Assembly (NCBI GenBank): GCA_028751875.1
Contig: CM054138.1
Coordinates: 38,372,098 to 38,436,097 of the forward strand
Direction of reading: 5' to 3'
Length of the DNA: 64,000 bases
From: Rapana venosa
Taxonomy: Eukaryota; Mollusca; Gastropoda; Neogastropoda; Muricidae
How positions within the stretch are numbered: position 1 is the first letter of the stretch; every line of letters starts with the position of its first letter. Below are positions 13,250 through 23,305 of this stretch, in pieces. Made by a program: the position numbers and the translations under genes. The notes under the pieces were generated by a model. It saw nothing but the letters and a program-made list of their open reading frames with translations, did no database searches and had not been told where the DNA came from.

Positions 13250-15292
13250 CTTCTCAAGTTCTTGATGCCACGTCTATGAAATCTCTCTTTTACCTCACAT
13301 CCACTTTTCTTGGATCTGAGAAGGCTAGTCCTCTGCCTTCTATTCACGACCACTCTGAACTTCCTTCTATATTTTCTGCATTCTTCTCTGACAAAGTCCG
13401 CAACATTGGCTCCAGTTTGGATCAGACTCCTTTCTAGCCTGCAACTTCTGATCTGGTTTCTGGATTCTCTGCTACTCCTCTCCTTTCCTCACATCCCGCA
13501 AGCGAGAAAGAAATCGAGATAATTCTGAAAGGAATGACTATAAAATCATGTGATCTTGACCCCATACCTGCTTCTCTTTTTGGCACAGTGCCTGCCACAA
13601 CTTATTCCCACTATCACGAAAATAGTACTTATCTCTTGTCTCCGGAAATGTTCCTTCAGCTCTAAAAACTGCCATAGTCACACCTCTACTCAAAAAGCAT
13701 GACCTTGAAGCCAACATTCTGAAGAACTATAGACCTGTTTCCAACCAACCTTTTACTTTAGTCCTTGAAAAAGTAGTTCTAAAACAGCTCAACTACCACC
13801 TTCTCTCCAACAGTCTCCTTCCTGCATTTCAGTCTGCCTATCGCGTCAACCACAGCACTGAAACCACCCTTGTCCACATCTTAAACACATTTCTACTCGC
13901 TTCTTACGCGGGAAAAACTCTCTTCTTACTCTACTCGACTTACTGCAGCCTTTGACACTATTGACCACTCTATTCTTCTCTCCCGTCTTCAAAAAATATT
14001 TGGTGTTACTGGTACAGCCCTTACCTGGTTTAGTTCATACCTTACTGACCGATTCCAGACAGTCGCAATAAACAAGATTCAGTCAGTACCTGCCAGACTG
14101 GAATGTGGAGTTCCACAGGGATCTGTTCTGGGCCCCGTTTTTTTCACCCTCTTCACTGCTCCACTGTCACATATAATTAACCGTCATCAGATCAACCATC
14201 ATTTTTATGCAGATGACTCTCAGATTCTAAGCAGTGACACTCCTGAAAATCTGCCTTCTCTCTTTACAAATATAGCCCCACTGCTTTCAAGATATCCAAA
14301 ATTGGATGATACAGAACAAGTTACAGCTACATGCAGATAAAACGGAAACCATGCTTGTAGGGACCAAACACAAACTCTCTTCCGTTACAACGGCTTCAAT
14401 ATTGAGCGCTTTGATTTGTTGCTTTACAAGATTCAGCGCTATATAAATTCCATACATTATTATTATTTATTATTTATGCACAAATTCATAACCCAGACCT
14501 GCCAGTCGTGCTACTATCAATTACGGCGTATTAGTGCAATTCGAAAGTACCTGTCCACAGATGCAACATCTAAACTCGTTACGTCTCTCATTCTTTCACG
14601 TCTGGACTACTGCAATTCCCTTTTGGCTGGTCTGCCAGCAACATCAATCCACTCCTTTCAACGTATACAAAACTCTGCAGCTCGACTAGTCCTCAGAAAG
14701 AAAAGTCTGAGCACATTACCCCTCTCTTGCGATCTCTCCCCTTGTTGCCTGTGTCACAGAGAGTAAACTATAAGATCAGTACCCTCTGTTACAAATGTCT
14801 CCACAAAACAGCACCCGCCTACCTCTGTGAATGTCTTCACTTGTACACTCCTTCTCGTTCTCTCCGCTCTGCTGCAATTACCTTGACCTTAGGAATACCT
14901 AGATTCAACCAATCCACCATTGGCCGTCACTCTTTCTCTATTTCTGATCCATCGATCTGGAATGGCATCCCTCCCTCTCTCCGCCAAAAGCCTTCTTATG
15001 ACACTTTTAAATCCAGTCTCAAGACATTTATTTCAAACCTAAGATTTTCCTCTCCTGCTTGATCTCATAGTTTTTCCCTGCCCTCAACAGCTAAGATTCT
15101 ATCGCCCCGCCAGGGTGTGTGACCTGTGTGTGTGTGTGTGTGTGTGCGCGCGTGCGTGTGCATATTTGGACTTGGTGGAACTATTAATTGTTACTGGTTG
15201 TATGACTGTGTAAGAATGAGTTGAGTGCAAGCGCTTTGATTTGTCTCTGCAAGATATAGCGCTATATAAATTCCATTTATTATTATTAAAGT
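13250..15292 (+). mobile_element. L2/CR1-like LINE, plus-strand copy with 3' tail
   Basis: This second copy of the family at 8722-10078 extends further 5'. It carries in interrupted frames: the PLLKKHDLEANILKNYRPVS-type entry region (about 13685-13745), TIDHSILLSR (about 13961-13990), ECGVPQGSVLGP (about 14101-14136), YADDSQILSS (about 14205-14234), then the C-terminal region in two frames (14416-14766 and 14727-15062). The 3' UTR with (GT)n at 15118-15150 ends in AAGCGCTTTGATTTGTC and GCGCTATATAAATTCCAT plus ATT repeats at 15222-15292. A segment of about 95 bp is replaced by a SINE tail at about 14404-14476. Stops and frameshifts make it a pseudogene. Confidence 0.85.
14404..14476 (+). mobile_element. 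SINE/L2-type 3' tail lodged inside the LINE RT
   Basis: The stretch GAGCGCTTTGATTTGTTGC to ATTCAGCGCTATATAAATTC plus an ATT-rich end matches the tail of the SINE at 41452-41949 (about 41871-41949), not the tail of its own host LINE. Comparison with the minus-strand copy shows that RT codons between the GGCTTCAATA and TGCA(C/A)AAATTCAT points (about 95 bp) are absent here. Confidence 0.8.
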
Positions 15293-15786
15293 TCGTGCTG
15301 CAAACAACACTTTCTCAATTCCATTTCTTCTTTTGAAATCTAATTGTAAGTCAGTTATCTTCCAAAAATTTGAAAAAAGGGGGAATGAAACCAGCTTTGC
15401 TCAAAATGATACCGCGTTACGTTATTGCTGGAACTACGCTTGAGCAATGCCAAACGTCTCTGTTATCTAGATCAGGTCAGAAATAAGCAAATGTCTACAT
15501 AATTCTTACAGAATGCTTGTAATGTACAAGATAAGTTGTATTGTTACTTGTACCTTAAAATAGGATCTTTGTGATTAATTTTTATTGGTATATTACTATT
15601 ACCTGTCTGTGCCTGTGTGACTGTGTGTGCACACGTGTGCACACCCTGCAAACATACACGTGTTTGTGATCACATGCATTTAATCATGTGCACAAGTATG
15701 CAGATATTCGTAACCTGTGTATTCAGCTGCGCGCATTCATATGCTTATGCATGTTTCTTCTTTTGCATAGATAAACGTTTGTTTTT
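15293..15786. other. No gene seen
   Basis: AT-rich unique-looking sequence, with short mixed alternating purine-pyrimidine segments near 15620-15740 (for example ACACGTGTGCAC). Nothing recognised. Confidence 0.5.
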
Positions 15787-15790
15787 TAAG

Positions 15791-15997
15791 AATCCGGCTC
15801 CTGTGTCATGGGAATTGGCACCAGTCCTGTCCAAAGACGAGTCAGGGATGGGAGATGGTGGGGAGAAATGTGCAAGGAGATGGTCCATTATCTCCCCATC
15901 ACACTGCAGGACGGGGGCTGGAAGCTCTTAGTGCCAACGTGTATCCTGAGTGATATGACAGAGATTGGTGGTAATGGAAACGCGTTCCAATTATAAA
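15791..15997 (+). repeat. 206-bp dispersed repeat R206, plus copy, with a 62-codon ORF
   Basis: This block recurs inverted at 37737-37942 with only a few differences; the flanks are unrelated. It starts at GGCTCCTGTGTCATGGG and ends at ATTATAAAACATTAAG. An ATG at 15808 opens 62 codons (MGIGTSPVQRRVRDGRWWGE at the start) ending in the TAA at 15994-15996; the other copy keeps the same frame and length. No known domain was recognised. It could be a non-autonomous element, or a duplicated exon. Coding status is unproven. Confidence 0.7.
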
Positions 15998-16154
15998 ACA
16001 TTAAGAAAATGACCGAATCTTAATGACAAGGAAAAGGGAGGGGAAAGGAGAGAATAAAAGGAGAAATGTTGAAAACTGACGAAAGAGAGGGAAAGGAAAA
16101 CAGAGAGAGCTAAAAATGTTAACTGATACAAGTGTGTGCAATGACATATTATGC

Positions 16155-16158
<4 letters not shown>

Positions 16159-16234
<76 letters not shown>
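16159..16234. repeat. (CT)n microsatellite
   Basis: CT dinucleotides with one TTTT interruption. Confidence 0.97.
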
Positions 16235-16236
<2 letters not shown>

Positions 16237-16815
16237 GCAGAGAGATTGCGGATATTTAAAAATTGTAACAGTCCATTCAGGTCTAATGAACAAATGTGCA
16301 AAAGGAATATTTCAAATTTGCAAACTTCAAACGTTACAAATTCAAACTTCATGTATAGCACTCTATAGCGTTTTTAAAAAATGTTTCCAGGAATACTTAA
16401 AGCATAGATTATGACTGCTCCTAACTGGTCTTCAACAACTGTATAAAGAGTAGGTATATCAAATATCATGCTGAAATCTCAGTGTCGGAAGGATTTACTG
16501 ACCATAAGCTCTTACTGGTCTGTATAAAAGTTTTGGTACATAGCCGTAAAGATTGATTACATTAAGTAAAAATATTGCATTTTTGGAAACATTACTGCTC
16601 TCAGTTATGTTGTCACTCTCATTATGACTTGTCGGTAAGCGTTTCATTTTTGAACAACACGCCCAGAAATATTCTTTGCTCGACCATGACGATCAATTAG
16701 TATATTAAGTTTGCTGAGGTTAGTTCGCAACATATGTTGAATATATGTGATACATTACATGCCAATAATTTGAACAGCTGTCCAACGCACGCTTCTACAC
16801 CATCGGCCAGATGAT
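16235..16815. other. No gene seen
   Basis: AT-rich non-coding sequence; no element or RNA gene recognised. Confidence 0.5.
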
Positions 16816-17846
16816 GCTGGCAAGTAGGTACAGCCTGCCACATAGACACTGTTACTCGCTACAACCTGCTACATAGACATTGTTTACACATATACAGCCT
16901 GCCACATAGATATTCTTCACTCATGTACAGCCTGCCACATAGACACTGTTTACTCATATACAACCTGCTACATAGACATTGTTTACTCATATACAACCTG
17001 CCACATAGACACTGTTGACTCATGTACAGCATGCCACATAGATACTGTTTACTCATGTACAGCCTGCCACATAGACACTGTTTACTCATGTACAGCCTGC
17101 CACATAGACACTGTTGACTCATGTCACATGACCTGCTCAATAGTCCACATGTACTGTTTACTCATGTACAGCCTGCCACATAGACACTGTTTACTCATGT
17201 ACAGCCTGCCACATAGATACTGTTTACTCATGTACAGCCTGCCACATAGACACTGTTTACTCATGTACAGCCTGCCACATAGATACTTTTCACTCATGTA
17301 CAGCCTGCCACATAGATACTTTTCACTCATGTACAGCTTGCCACATAGACACTGTTGACTCATGTACAGCCTGCCACATAGATACTCTTCACTCATGTAC
17401 AGCCTGCCACATAGATACTCTTCACTCATGTACAGCCTGCCACATAGATACTCTTCACTCATGTACAGCCTGCCACATAGATACTCTTCACTCATGTACA
17501 GCCTGCCACATAGATACTTTTCACTCATGTACAGCCTGCCACATAGACACTGTTGACTCATGTACAGCCTGCCACGTAGACTGTTTACTCATGTACAGCC
17601 TACCACATAGACACTGTTTACTCATGTACAGCCTGCCACATAGACTGTTTACTCATGTACAGCCTACCACATAGACACTGTTTGACTCATGTACAGCCTG
17701 CCACATAGACACTGTTGACTCATGTACAGCCTGCCACATAGACACTGTTGACTCACGTACAGCCTGCCACATAGATACTCTTCACTCATTTACAGCCTGC
17801 CACATAAACACTGTTTACTCATGTACAGCCAGCCACACAGACACTG
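16816..17846. repeat. 33-bp minisatellite, roughly 30 units
   Basis: The unit includes ACAGCCTGCCACATAGA, then CACTGTTTACTCATGT. Two main unit types alternate in blocks, differing at the ATACTCTTC/ATACTTTTC versus CACTGTTGAC/CACTGTTTAC part. Because 33 is a multiple of 3, all six frames can stay open over long stretches; the minus strand gives an 11-residue repeat (for example MSEEYLCGRLY), which is a by-product. Two stray units lie at about 18056-18105, beyond a SINE insert. Confidence 0.95.
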
Positions 17847-17850
17847 TTTA

Positions 17851-18010
17851 AAGTCCTTCGGATGAGACTATAAACCGAGGCCCCGTGTGCGAACGCATGC
17901 AGAACATCTTGCGCATATGTTAAATCCTGTTCCGCTGTTCGAAAGAGTAGGCCATTGTGTGCCGGTGGGAACAGATGACAAAGTTTACAAAACCGCATAC
18001 ACAGGCATAA
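17851..18010 (+). mobile_element. 5'-truncated SINE, family S1, inside the 33-bp minisatellite
   Basis: It begins at AAGTCCTTCGGATGAGACT and runs through ATAAACCGAGGCCCCGTGTG and GGTGGGAACAGATGACA to CATACACAGG. The head with the tRNA promoter is missing. Minisatellite units on both sides show that it inserted into, or was captured by, the array. Confidence 0.85.
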
Positions 18011-18105
18011 ATTTAAAACAAAAAACAAATAAAGTCATCTGAGCCCGCCAAATTGACTCTGTTTACTCATGTATAGCTTGCCACATAGACTGTTCACTCA
18101 TGTAT

Positions 18106-18668
18106 AATCTTAGGAAAAGATTCAGAATCGTAAATGAGTTTTCCCCGTAGCGATGCGGGAGACCTGTCAGTATGAATATCATCCCCACTCTCTTGAAATT
18201 CTGTGCTAGTATATCCCTTTGTTTCTATCCCTCTCTGTTTCTGCCTCGTTCCTTTTCTTCCTGCCACCTCCTTCTTGTCTTTTTTCTGCCTACTTGGTCC
18301 ATTACCCTGCCCTTATCAGAAAGACTTAAAAGATAATAACTCTCTCCCATGCCGAAGTCGGATACACTGGGATTGACTGAGACATTTAAGAGCAGCGCAA
18401 CGCATTTTTGCTCATATGACAAACAAAAATATTGCTGTCTGAGCATTTGACAAAACCACGAAGAAAAAAGCAGTTCTATCAAAGGATGAAAATGCATTAA
18501 TATCAGTGGAGCATGATTCTTAGTAGAATCACATTATTCATTTCAAAAAGTGATTTGAAACATAAACTGCTTAAAAGTAATGTGAGCCTAATTACAAGGA
18601 AATCGCCAACCCAATTTAGGGCAACATTTAGATCAAACTGTGAAAATTGAAGAGTTTGATCATTAGAA
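18106..18668. other. No gene seen
   Basis: Unremarkable non-coding sequence between a minisatellite and a microsatellite cluster. Confidence 0.5.
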
Positions 18669-18990
<322 letters not shown>

Positions 18991-19199
18991 CACACTATGG
19001 TGGAGAGACAATCCTTCAAGACATTTTAATTTCTTTCCTGTGTCGTAATTTAGCAAATAGCGAAGGAAAATCTAGCCAAAACCACCTCGCAAATGAAAGG
19101 ATAGGAGCGGGGTGAGGAATTATGGGCCTACCTCACGTGTGAAATGTCGTTAGGTAATATATTATGTGAGCGAGAGGAGGAGGATATATAATTAAAAAC

Positions 19200-19259
19200 A
19201 CAGACAGAGAGAGAGAGAGAGACAGACACACAGACAGTGTCTGACAGACAGACAGACAG
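19200..19259. repeat. Short (GA)n and (CAGA)n tract
   Basis: GA and CAGA repeats, interrupted. Confidence 0.85.
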
Positions 19260-19372
19260 GACTCAAGAAATGAGTGATGTAGGCACAAGAAAGTAAGACT
19301 GTAAAAAACAGGCCATGCAAAAATGCTTACTGTGGTAGCCAGTCTCACAAAAAGTAGGGGGGAAAAGCACAA

Positions 19373-19410
19373 AGGTGGATCGGTGGTCTAGAGGTAACGC
19401 CCCTTTTGAC
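19373..19410 (+). mobile_element. SINE head fragment, family S3
   Basis: GGTGGATCGGTGGTCTAGAG and the following GTAACGCC are the same as the head of the SINE at 41452. Only the tRNA-like A-box part (TGGTCTAGAGG) remains. Confidence 0.6.
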
Positions 19411-19484
19411 ACAACAAAACAAACATTTACATCATCTATTGAATCAAAATGACTTAAGTGTACACTAAAAGCATATTGCATTCT

Positions 19485-19485
<1 letters not shown>

Positions 19486-19556
<71 letters not shown>

Positions 19557-21108
19557 ACTATATCGATGTACATTGTTGTTGAGTGGTAAAACATTACATC
19601 TCACCTGTGACACAGCAACTCTAAAGCAGTAGGTATCTAAGTGTAGAAGATATTCTTCTTTAACAAATATTGTTTTGAAGCACCTGTAACTGTCATATCT
19701 GTCTCGGTCTCTGATTGTACTATACCATTCCTGCATAAACATATCAACTAGTCTTTGCTTAAACAGATGTAAGAATACCTTGGCGTCACAGCTGAATCCT
19801 GCATCACATAAAATTTGTCTAATCATAGAAACCCAACAGTTCTTCCCAGATATATCCATGTCAAGCAACATTTGATAAGCATTATATGGTAGTCTGTTAG
19901 AATTCATTTGTAATAATTTAATCCAATATCTAAGAGTATTGATACATGAGTTGATGTATAGAGGATATCGACCCAGCTCACCAATATCATTTTATTTGGT
20001 GTTTTTAATGGTACACTCCAAAATCTCTTGCAAGCCATCTCTATATGTTCCAATTTATGTAACCCCATATCTCTGATGAATATAGTAAGATTGGCTGTAT
20101 TTTAATGTCAAAGATCTTGAAAAATGTTTCAGCGTTAATTTCTTTATATTTATGGGAGAAAAAACCCTATTTAATTCTACAACAGCTTTCTTTCCCTTGG
20201 TCACGAGATGATCTGTGCCCAGCTTAGCACTAAGTTTTGTCGTAAAATTAAACCCTAAATAGCAATACTTATGTACCACTTCTAAACCCACTGTTCATTT
20301 TTCCCAAGAAAACCTCCTTTCTAAAGACCATTACTTTACTTTTATCAGAATTGACATTTAATTGCAAATCATCACAACACGATTTCAATACATTCAATTG
20401 GTTTTGTAAACCTCCAGGAGTTGTTGAAATAAGAGCCACATCATCTGCAAAGAGTAAAATAAAGATTTCCATGATGTCTGGTACTAGTTGTATTCCATGT
20501 TTACCTTTTTTACCCATGGTCTCAGATAAATGGTTGTTAAATAAAGAAAACACCAATTGGGCATTCAAAAAATTCAGACAATTCACTGTTTGTCCGTATA
20601 CATGAATATAATGTTTGATACATTGCTGACATTGCTGCAAGGAACTTTCCCTTTACTCCCTGATCTTTGATGCACCCTATAAGTAAATCATGTTTGACAG
20701 AATCAAAAGCTTTTTAAAAATCTATAAATGCAACATAAAACGGTAGCAAAAATCACTGCCTGTCTAGATATAGATTCCATGCCATCAATAAGAGAAAAAG
20801 TTTGTTGTATTAAGATATTTACATCACAAACGAAGATACGGTTATCGTTTTGTTATGATTTTGATATTGATTTTTTCCAGACATAAGGAAGGTACACTTA
20901 GATCAAAATAGTGAATTGTGTTTGATACATATGTATTTTTATGCATTTCTGCATTGTCTTCATTATTTCTTTCACTGAAAGTGAGCTTGGTATTGTGTAT
21001 GTTATCCGGTTTTTTGCCCACTCTGTGGCATGGTCAATTTCTCCTACACCAACCATGTGTTATGGCCTAAGGCCGAGATACATTAAATTTCTGAGTTCTG
21101 AGTTCTGA

Positions 21109-21178
<70 letters not shown>

Positions 21179-21182
21179 TCTC
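19486..21182. mobile_element. CT-LINE copy C: 5'-inverted LINE between (CT)n tracts
   Basis: Left CT tract 19486-19552, inverted 5' part 19553-20737 (minus strand), direct 3' part 20736-21112 (plus strand), right CT tract 21111-21182. Compared with copy A, the inverted part corresponds to 58187-59437 and the direct part to 59585-59965, so 147 bp are missing between the two parts. The 3' end carries three CTGAGTT repeats before the CT tract. This is the product expected from twin priming during LINE insertion. Confidence 0.88.
19553..20737 (-). pseudogene. Non-LTR reverse transcriptase, CT-LINE family (inverted part)
   Basis: On the minus strand from 20737 the frames read a VAFIDF-KAFDSV motif A counterpart, LFADDVALISTTPGGLQNQL (motif C with an intact FADD at about 20443-20454), LNVNSDKSKVMVFRKE, and further down NSNRLPYNAYQMLLDMDISG, then FKQRLVDMFMQEWYSTIRDR and QVRCNVLPLNNNVHRYS. 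It ends at 19553 just before the C-terminal zinc finger because the inversion stops there. The FADD box is conserved, whereas copy A has FEDD. Small frameshifts and stops are present. Confidence 0.85.
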
Positions 21183-21737
21183 TGTGGCTGTTGTATCTGC
21201 AGTTATGAGACAAAGGAATTTTCTTCTTCTTCGTCTTCTTCCTAACGCTCAGATAGCATCTATGGTTGTCTGTTATATGAGCGAAAATGCGTTGCGCTGC
21301 TCTTATGCACATGACAAGTCAGACCCAGAGCATCTGAATTCAGCATTTGAGAGAATGTTATCTTAAAGTCTTTCTGGGAAAAAATGAAACGATAATGGAC
21401 CAAGAAGGCAGAAAATAGAGAAGGAGATGACAGGAAGGTAAGATACAAAGCAGGAACAAAGAGAGCGATAAACAAGAGGGAATTCCTAGCACAGAATTTC
21501 CAGAAGGTGGGGATGCTGTTTACACTGACAGGCCCCCCGACATTCCCACGGGGGATGACATAGGATATGAATTCAGAGATTTTTCAATTTTCAATCACGT
21601 CAGATATGGTCAGCGAGTAGATAATGCCGGTTATGTTAAGCAAAACCTGAAACCGAAGCCTTAAGTTGCTTTTTTTTTTTATACTGTCAAACTGACTTCA
21701 GCATTGGGTCACTGTGTAACTGTTAAATGATCACTGC
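21183..21737. other. No gene seen
   Basis: Non-coding sequence up to the end of the virus-like element at 21738; nothing recognised. Confidence 0.5.
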
Positions 21738-22038
21738 AGAGATAGGGATAAAGCCCAGTCAAGCTCAACCACTTACTGTTTATCCAAAACCAGGCAACTT
21801 TTGGTCAACTTCGCCTCATCAGACCAAAAGTTGCCTGGTTTTGGATAAAAAGTAAGCAGTTTACCTTGACTCGGCTTTATCCCTATCTCTTGTAATAAAT
21901 AAAAAAATGTTACAATCTTGCTTTGATGGGTAAAACTATAAAATTATGGGAATTTATGCTAAAACAATATCTTATCAAGAACTTGTCAAGAACTTTATCA
22001 ACAGCTTATTAATAACTAATAAAATATTTTGTCAAGAA
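21738..22038. repeat. Terminal repeat of a virus-like element, ATPase end, with hairpin
   Basis: Starts with AGAGATAGG. The first 153 nt form a hairpin: arms 21738-21806 and 21822-21890 (69 nt each), loop 21807-21821. The outer 18 bp and the inner 21 bp pair perfectly, and the middle 30 positions match 24 of 30. The hairpin is followed by 148 nt almost identical to 44943-45089. An AG start and tandem AG at the end are features described for Polinton termini (established knowledge), which supports but does not prove that class. Confidence 0.75.
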
Positions 22039-22276
22039 GGGCGATAGAAGAGTGAAAATTAATAAATATAAACCTTCCTATCTGATGGTGCAATACTTAG
22101 CCACGCCCCCATTGCGCCTGTGTGTGTCAGATAAAGATTTTGGCATGTTGCCAATACAACACAGCAGTAGGCCTATAGCTGCTTATTATGTGTGTTTGTG
22201 TGTGAGAGTGTATGTGTGTATGTTTTGTGTCTGTCTGCATGTTCTTGTGTGTGTTTAAAAATTAAGCTATTGGGTT
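22039..22276. other. No gene seen; region between terminal repeat and ATPase
   Basis: Contains a short GT-rich stretch at about 22190-22256. It lies downstream of the ATPase stop and may be its 3' untranslated region. Confidence 0.4.
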
Positions 22277-22906
22277 TTACACGACACAGTATTTAGTCGG
22301 CTGGTCTGTTTTGAGTATTAGTTTACTATGCTTTGAGCTTCTCAGTTTTAGTTTTATTCTTTCTCTTTCTTGTCCGTCTGTAATAACATCATTCTCCCGA
22401 AGGCAATTATTAAACCCATCTCTGTCTTTCATGTGAAAAATTACGACTTTTATTTGTTCACGGTAATCTTTTAATATGCTATTATATTTTTGTGTCAGCA
22501 ACCAAACAGATATCTGTGCATGTCTCCCACTGAAAGCAAGCTTAGACAAACTATTCCTTTTCTTAACAATGTCACGCTCGGCTGAACAGTCATCTATAAG
22601 AAATAATGTTACTGTATTTTCAAAAAGCCTGTAATAGTATTCTAAACACTCGCTTAGCCTGTCAGAGGGATTGACTATAATTATATTCTCATCTGTCCAA
22701 ATAAATTTTCTCTCTCTGTATGTTTTATTGTTGTGCAGTGTTGGACAGAATATAACAATGAACTCGAAATGATTTTTGTACACTAATTGTAATAAATCTA
22801 AAACAAATACAGTCTTGCCACAGCCAGTCTGCCCGCATATTAGAGAGCAATGTGCTTCTTTTGGTAGAAAACTTAGCTGGTCGATTAGTAAACAACTTCT
22901 TTTAGT
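22277..22906 (-). pseudogene. FtsK/HerA-type genome-packaging ATPase fragment (Polinton/adintovirus-like)
   Basis: The open minus-strand frame has 209 codons and a stop at 22277. Near its N-terminus it has a Walker A motif GQTGCGKT at 22811-22834, followed about 90 residues later by the Walker B-like LFLIDDCS (acidic pair DD) and then LAFSGRHAQISVWLLTQKYN, the sensor-like segment typical of packaging ATPases in the FtsK/HerA superfamily found in Polintons, adintoviruses and related linear dsDNA viruses. The protein would pump the genome into a capsid. There is no ATG in this frame before the stop at 22907-22909; a likely start lies just upstream in another frame, so the gene is broken by a small frameshift (or sequencing error at an A run). 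It is transcribed toward the terminal repeat. Family assignment is from motifs only. Confidence 0.75.
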
Positions 22907-22947
22907 CTATTTCCATCACTACAAATAGATATATTTTTATGGGCTCA

Positions 22948-23250
22948 TCATTTTTCTTGCTCTTTCTCTATTTGTATGTTATTCCTTCTGAGCCGTTTTT
23001 CAATGCCTCTTCCTGAACCATGCAGCTTATCATCATCTATAGATCTTAAGTCAACCACAATGCATATTTTAGATGTTAGGTATTCATGAAGCCTAACATC
23101 ATGTAGATGTAAAGATTTGCTTGTAAACCAGTAGTGGTATCATTGTGTTGACCAGAACCAAAGTATTTCTTACTATCAAGTGTTGATATGGTAAATAGCC
23201 TGAGGCATAGAGTTGATTTGGCTGTCCCTCTATAGTACATGATAAATGTT
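22948..23250 (-). pseudogene. Broken ORF upstream of the ATPase (virus-like element, possibly structural)
   Basis: Two overlapping minus-strand frames, joined only if a frameshift near 23100 is assumed, have protein-like composition. The distal frame includes CIVVDLRSIDDDKLHGSGR and ends at the TGA at 22948-22950, which overlaps an ATG in the arrangement TGATG, a tight spacing typical of compact viral genomes. The DLRS...LHGSG pattern reminds me of the C-terminus of capsid-type proteins in cnidarian Polinton-like elements, but that recollection is weak. The 5' part runs into low-quality sequence and the gap at 23306. Confidence 0.4.
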
Positions 23251-23305
23251 AAACAAAAACCCTTATTTTGGAAAAACCCCCTTTTTTCAAAAACCCCCCC
23301 AACCC

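Larger units (their letters stand above)
9085..14377. repeat. Cleaner copy of the 5.3-kb direct duplication
   Basis: Matches 1-5262 with collinear order; see that entry. The offset grows from 9084 to about 9114 across the alignment, as expected when the other copy lost single bases throughout. Confidence 0.9.

Noticed and set aside
17124..17561. 145-codon minus-strand frame with an 11-residue repeat over the 33-bp minisatellite
   Set aside because: The frame exists because the unit is a multiple of three and has no stop; other frames are open too, there is no context for a gene, and the array continues beyond the frame.
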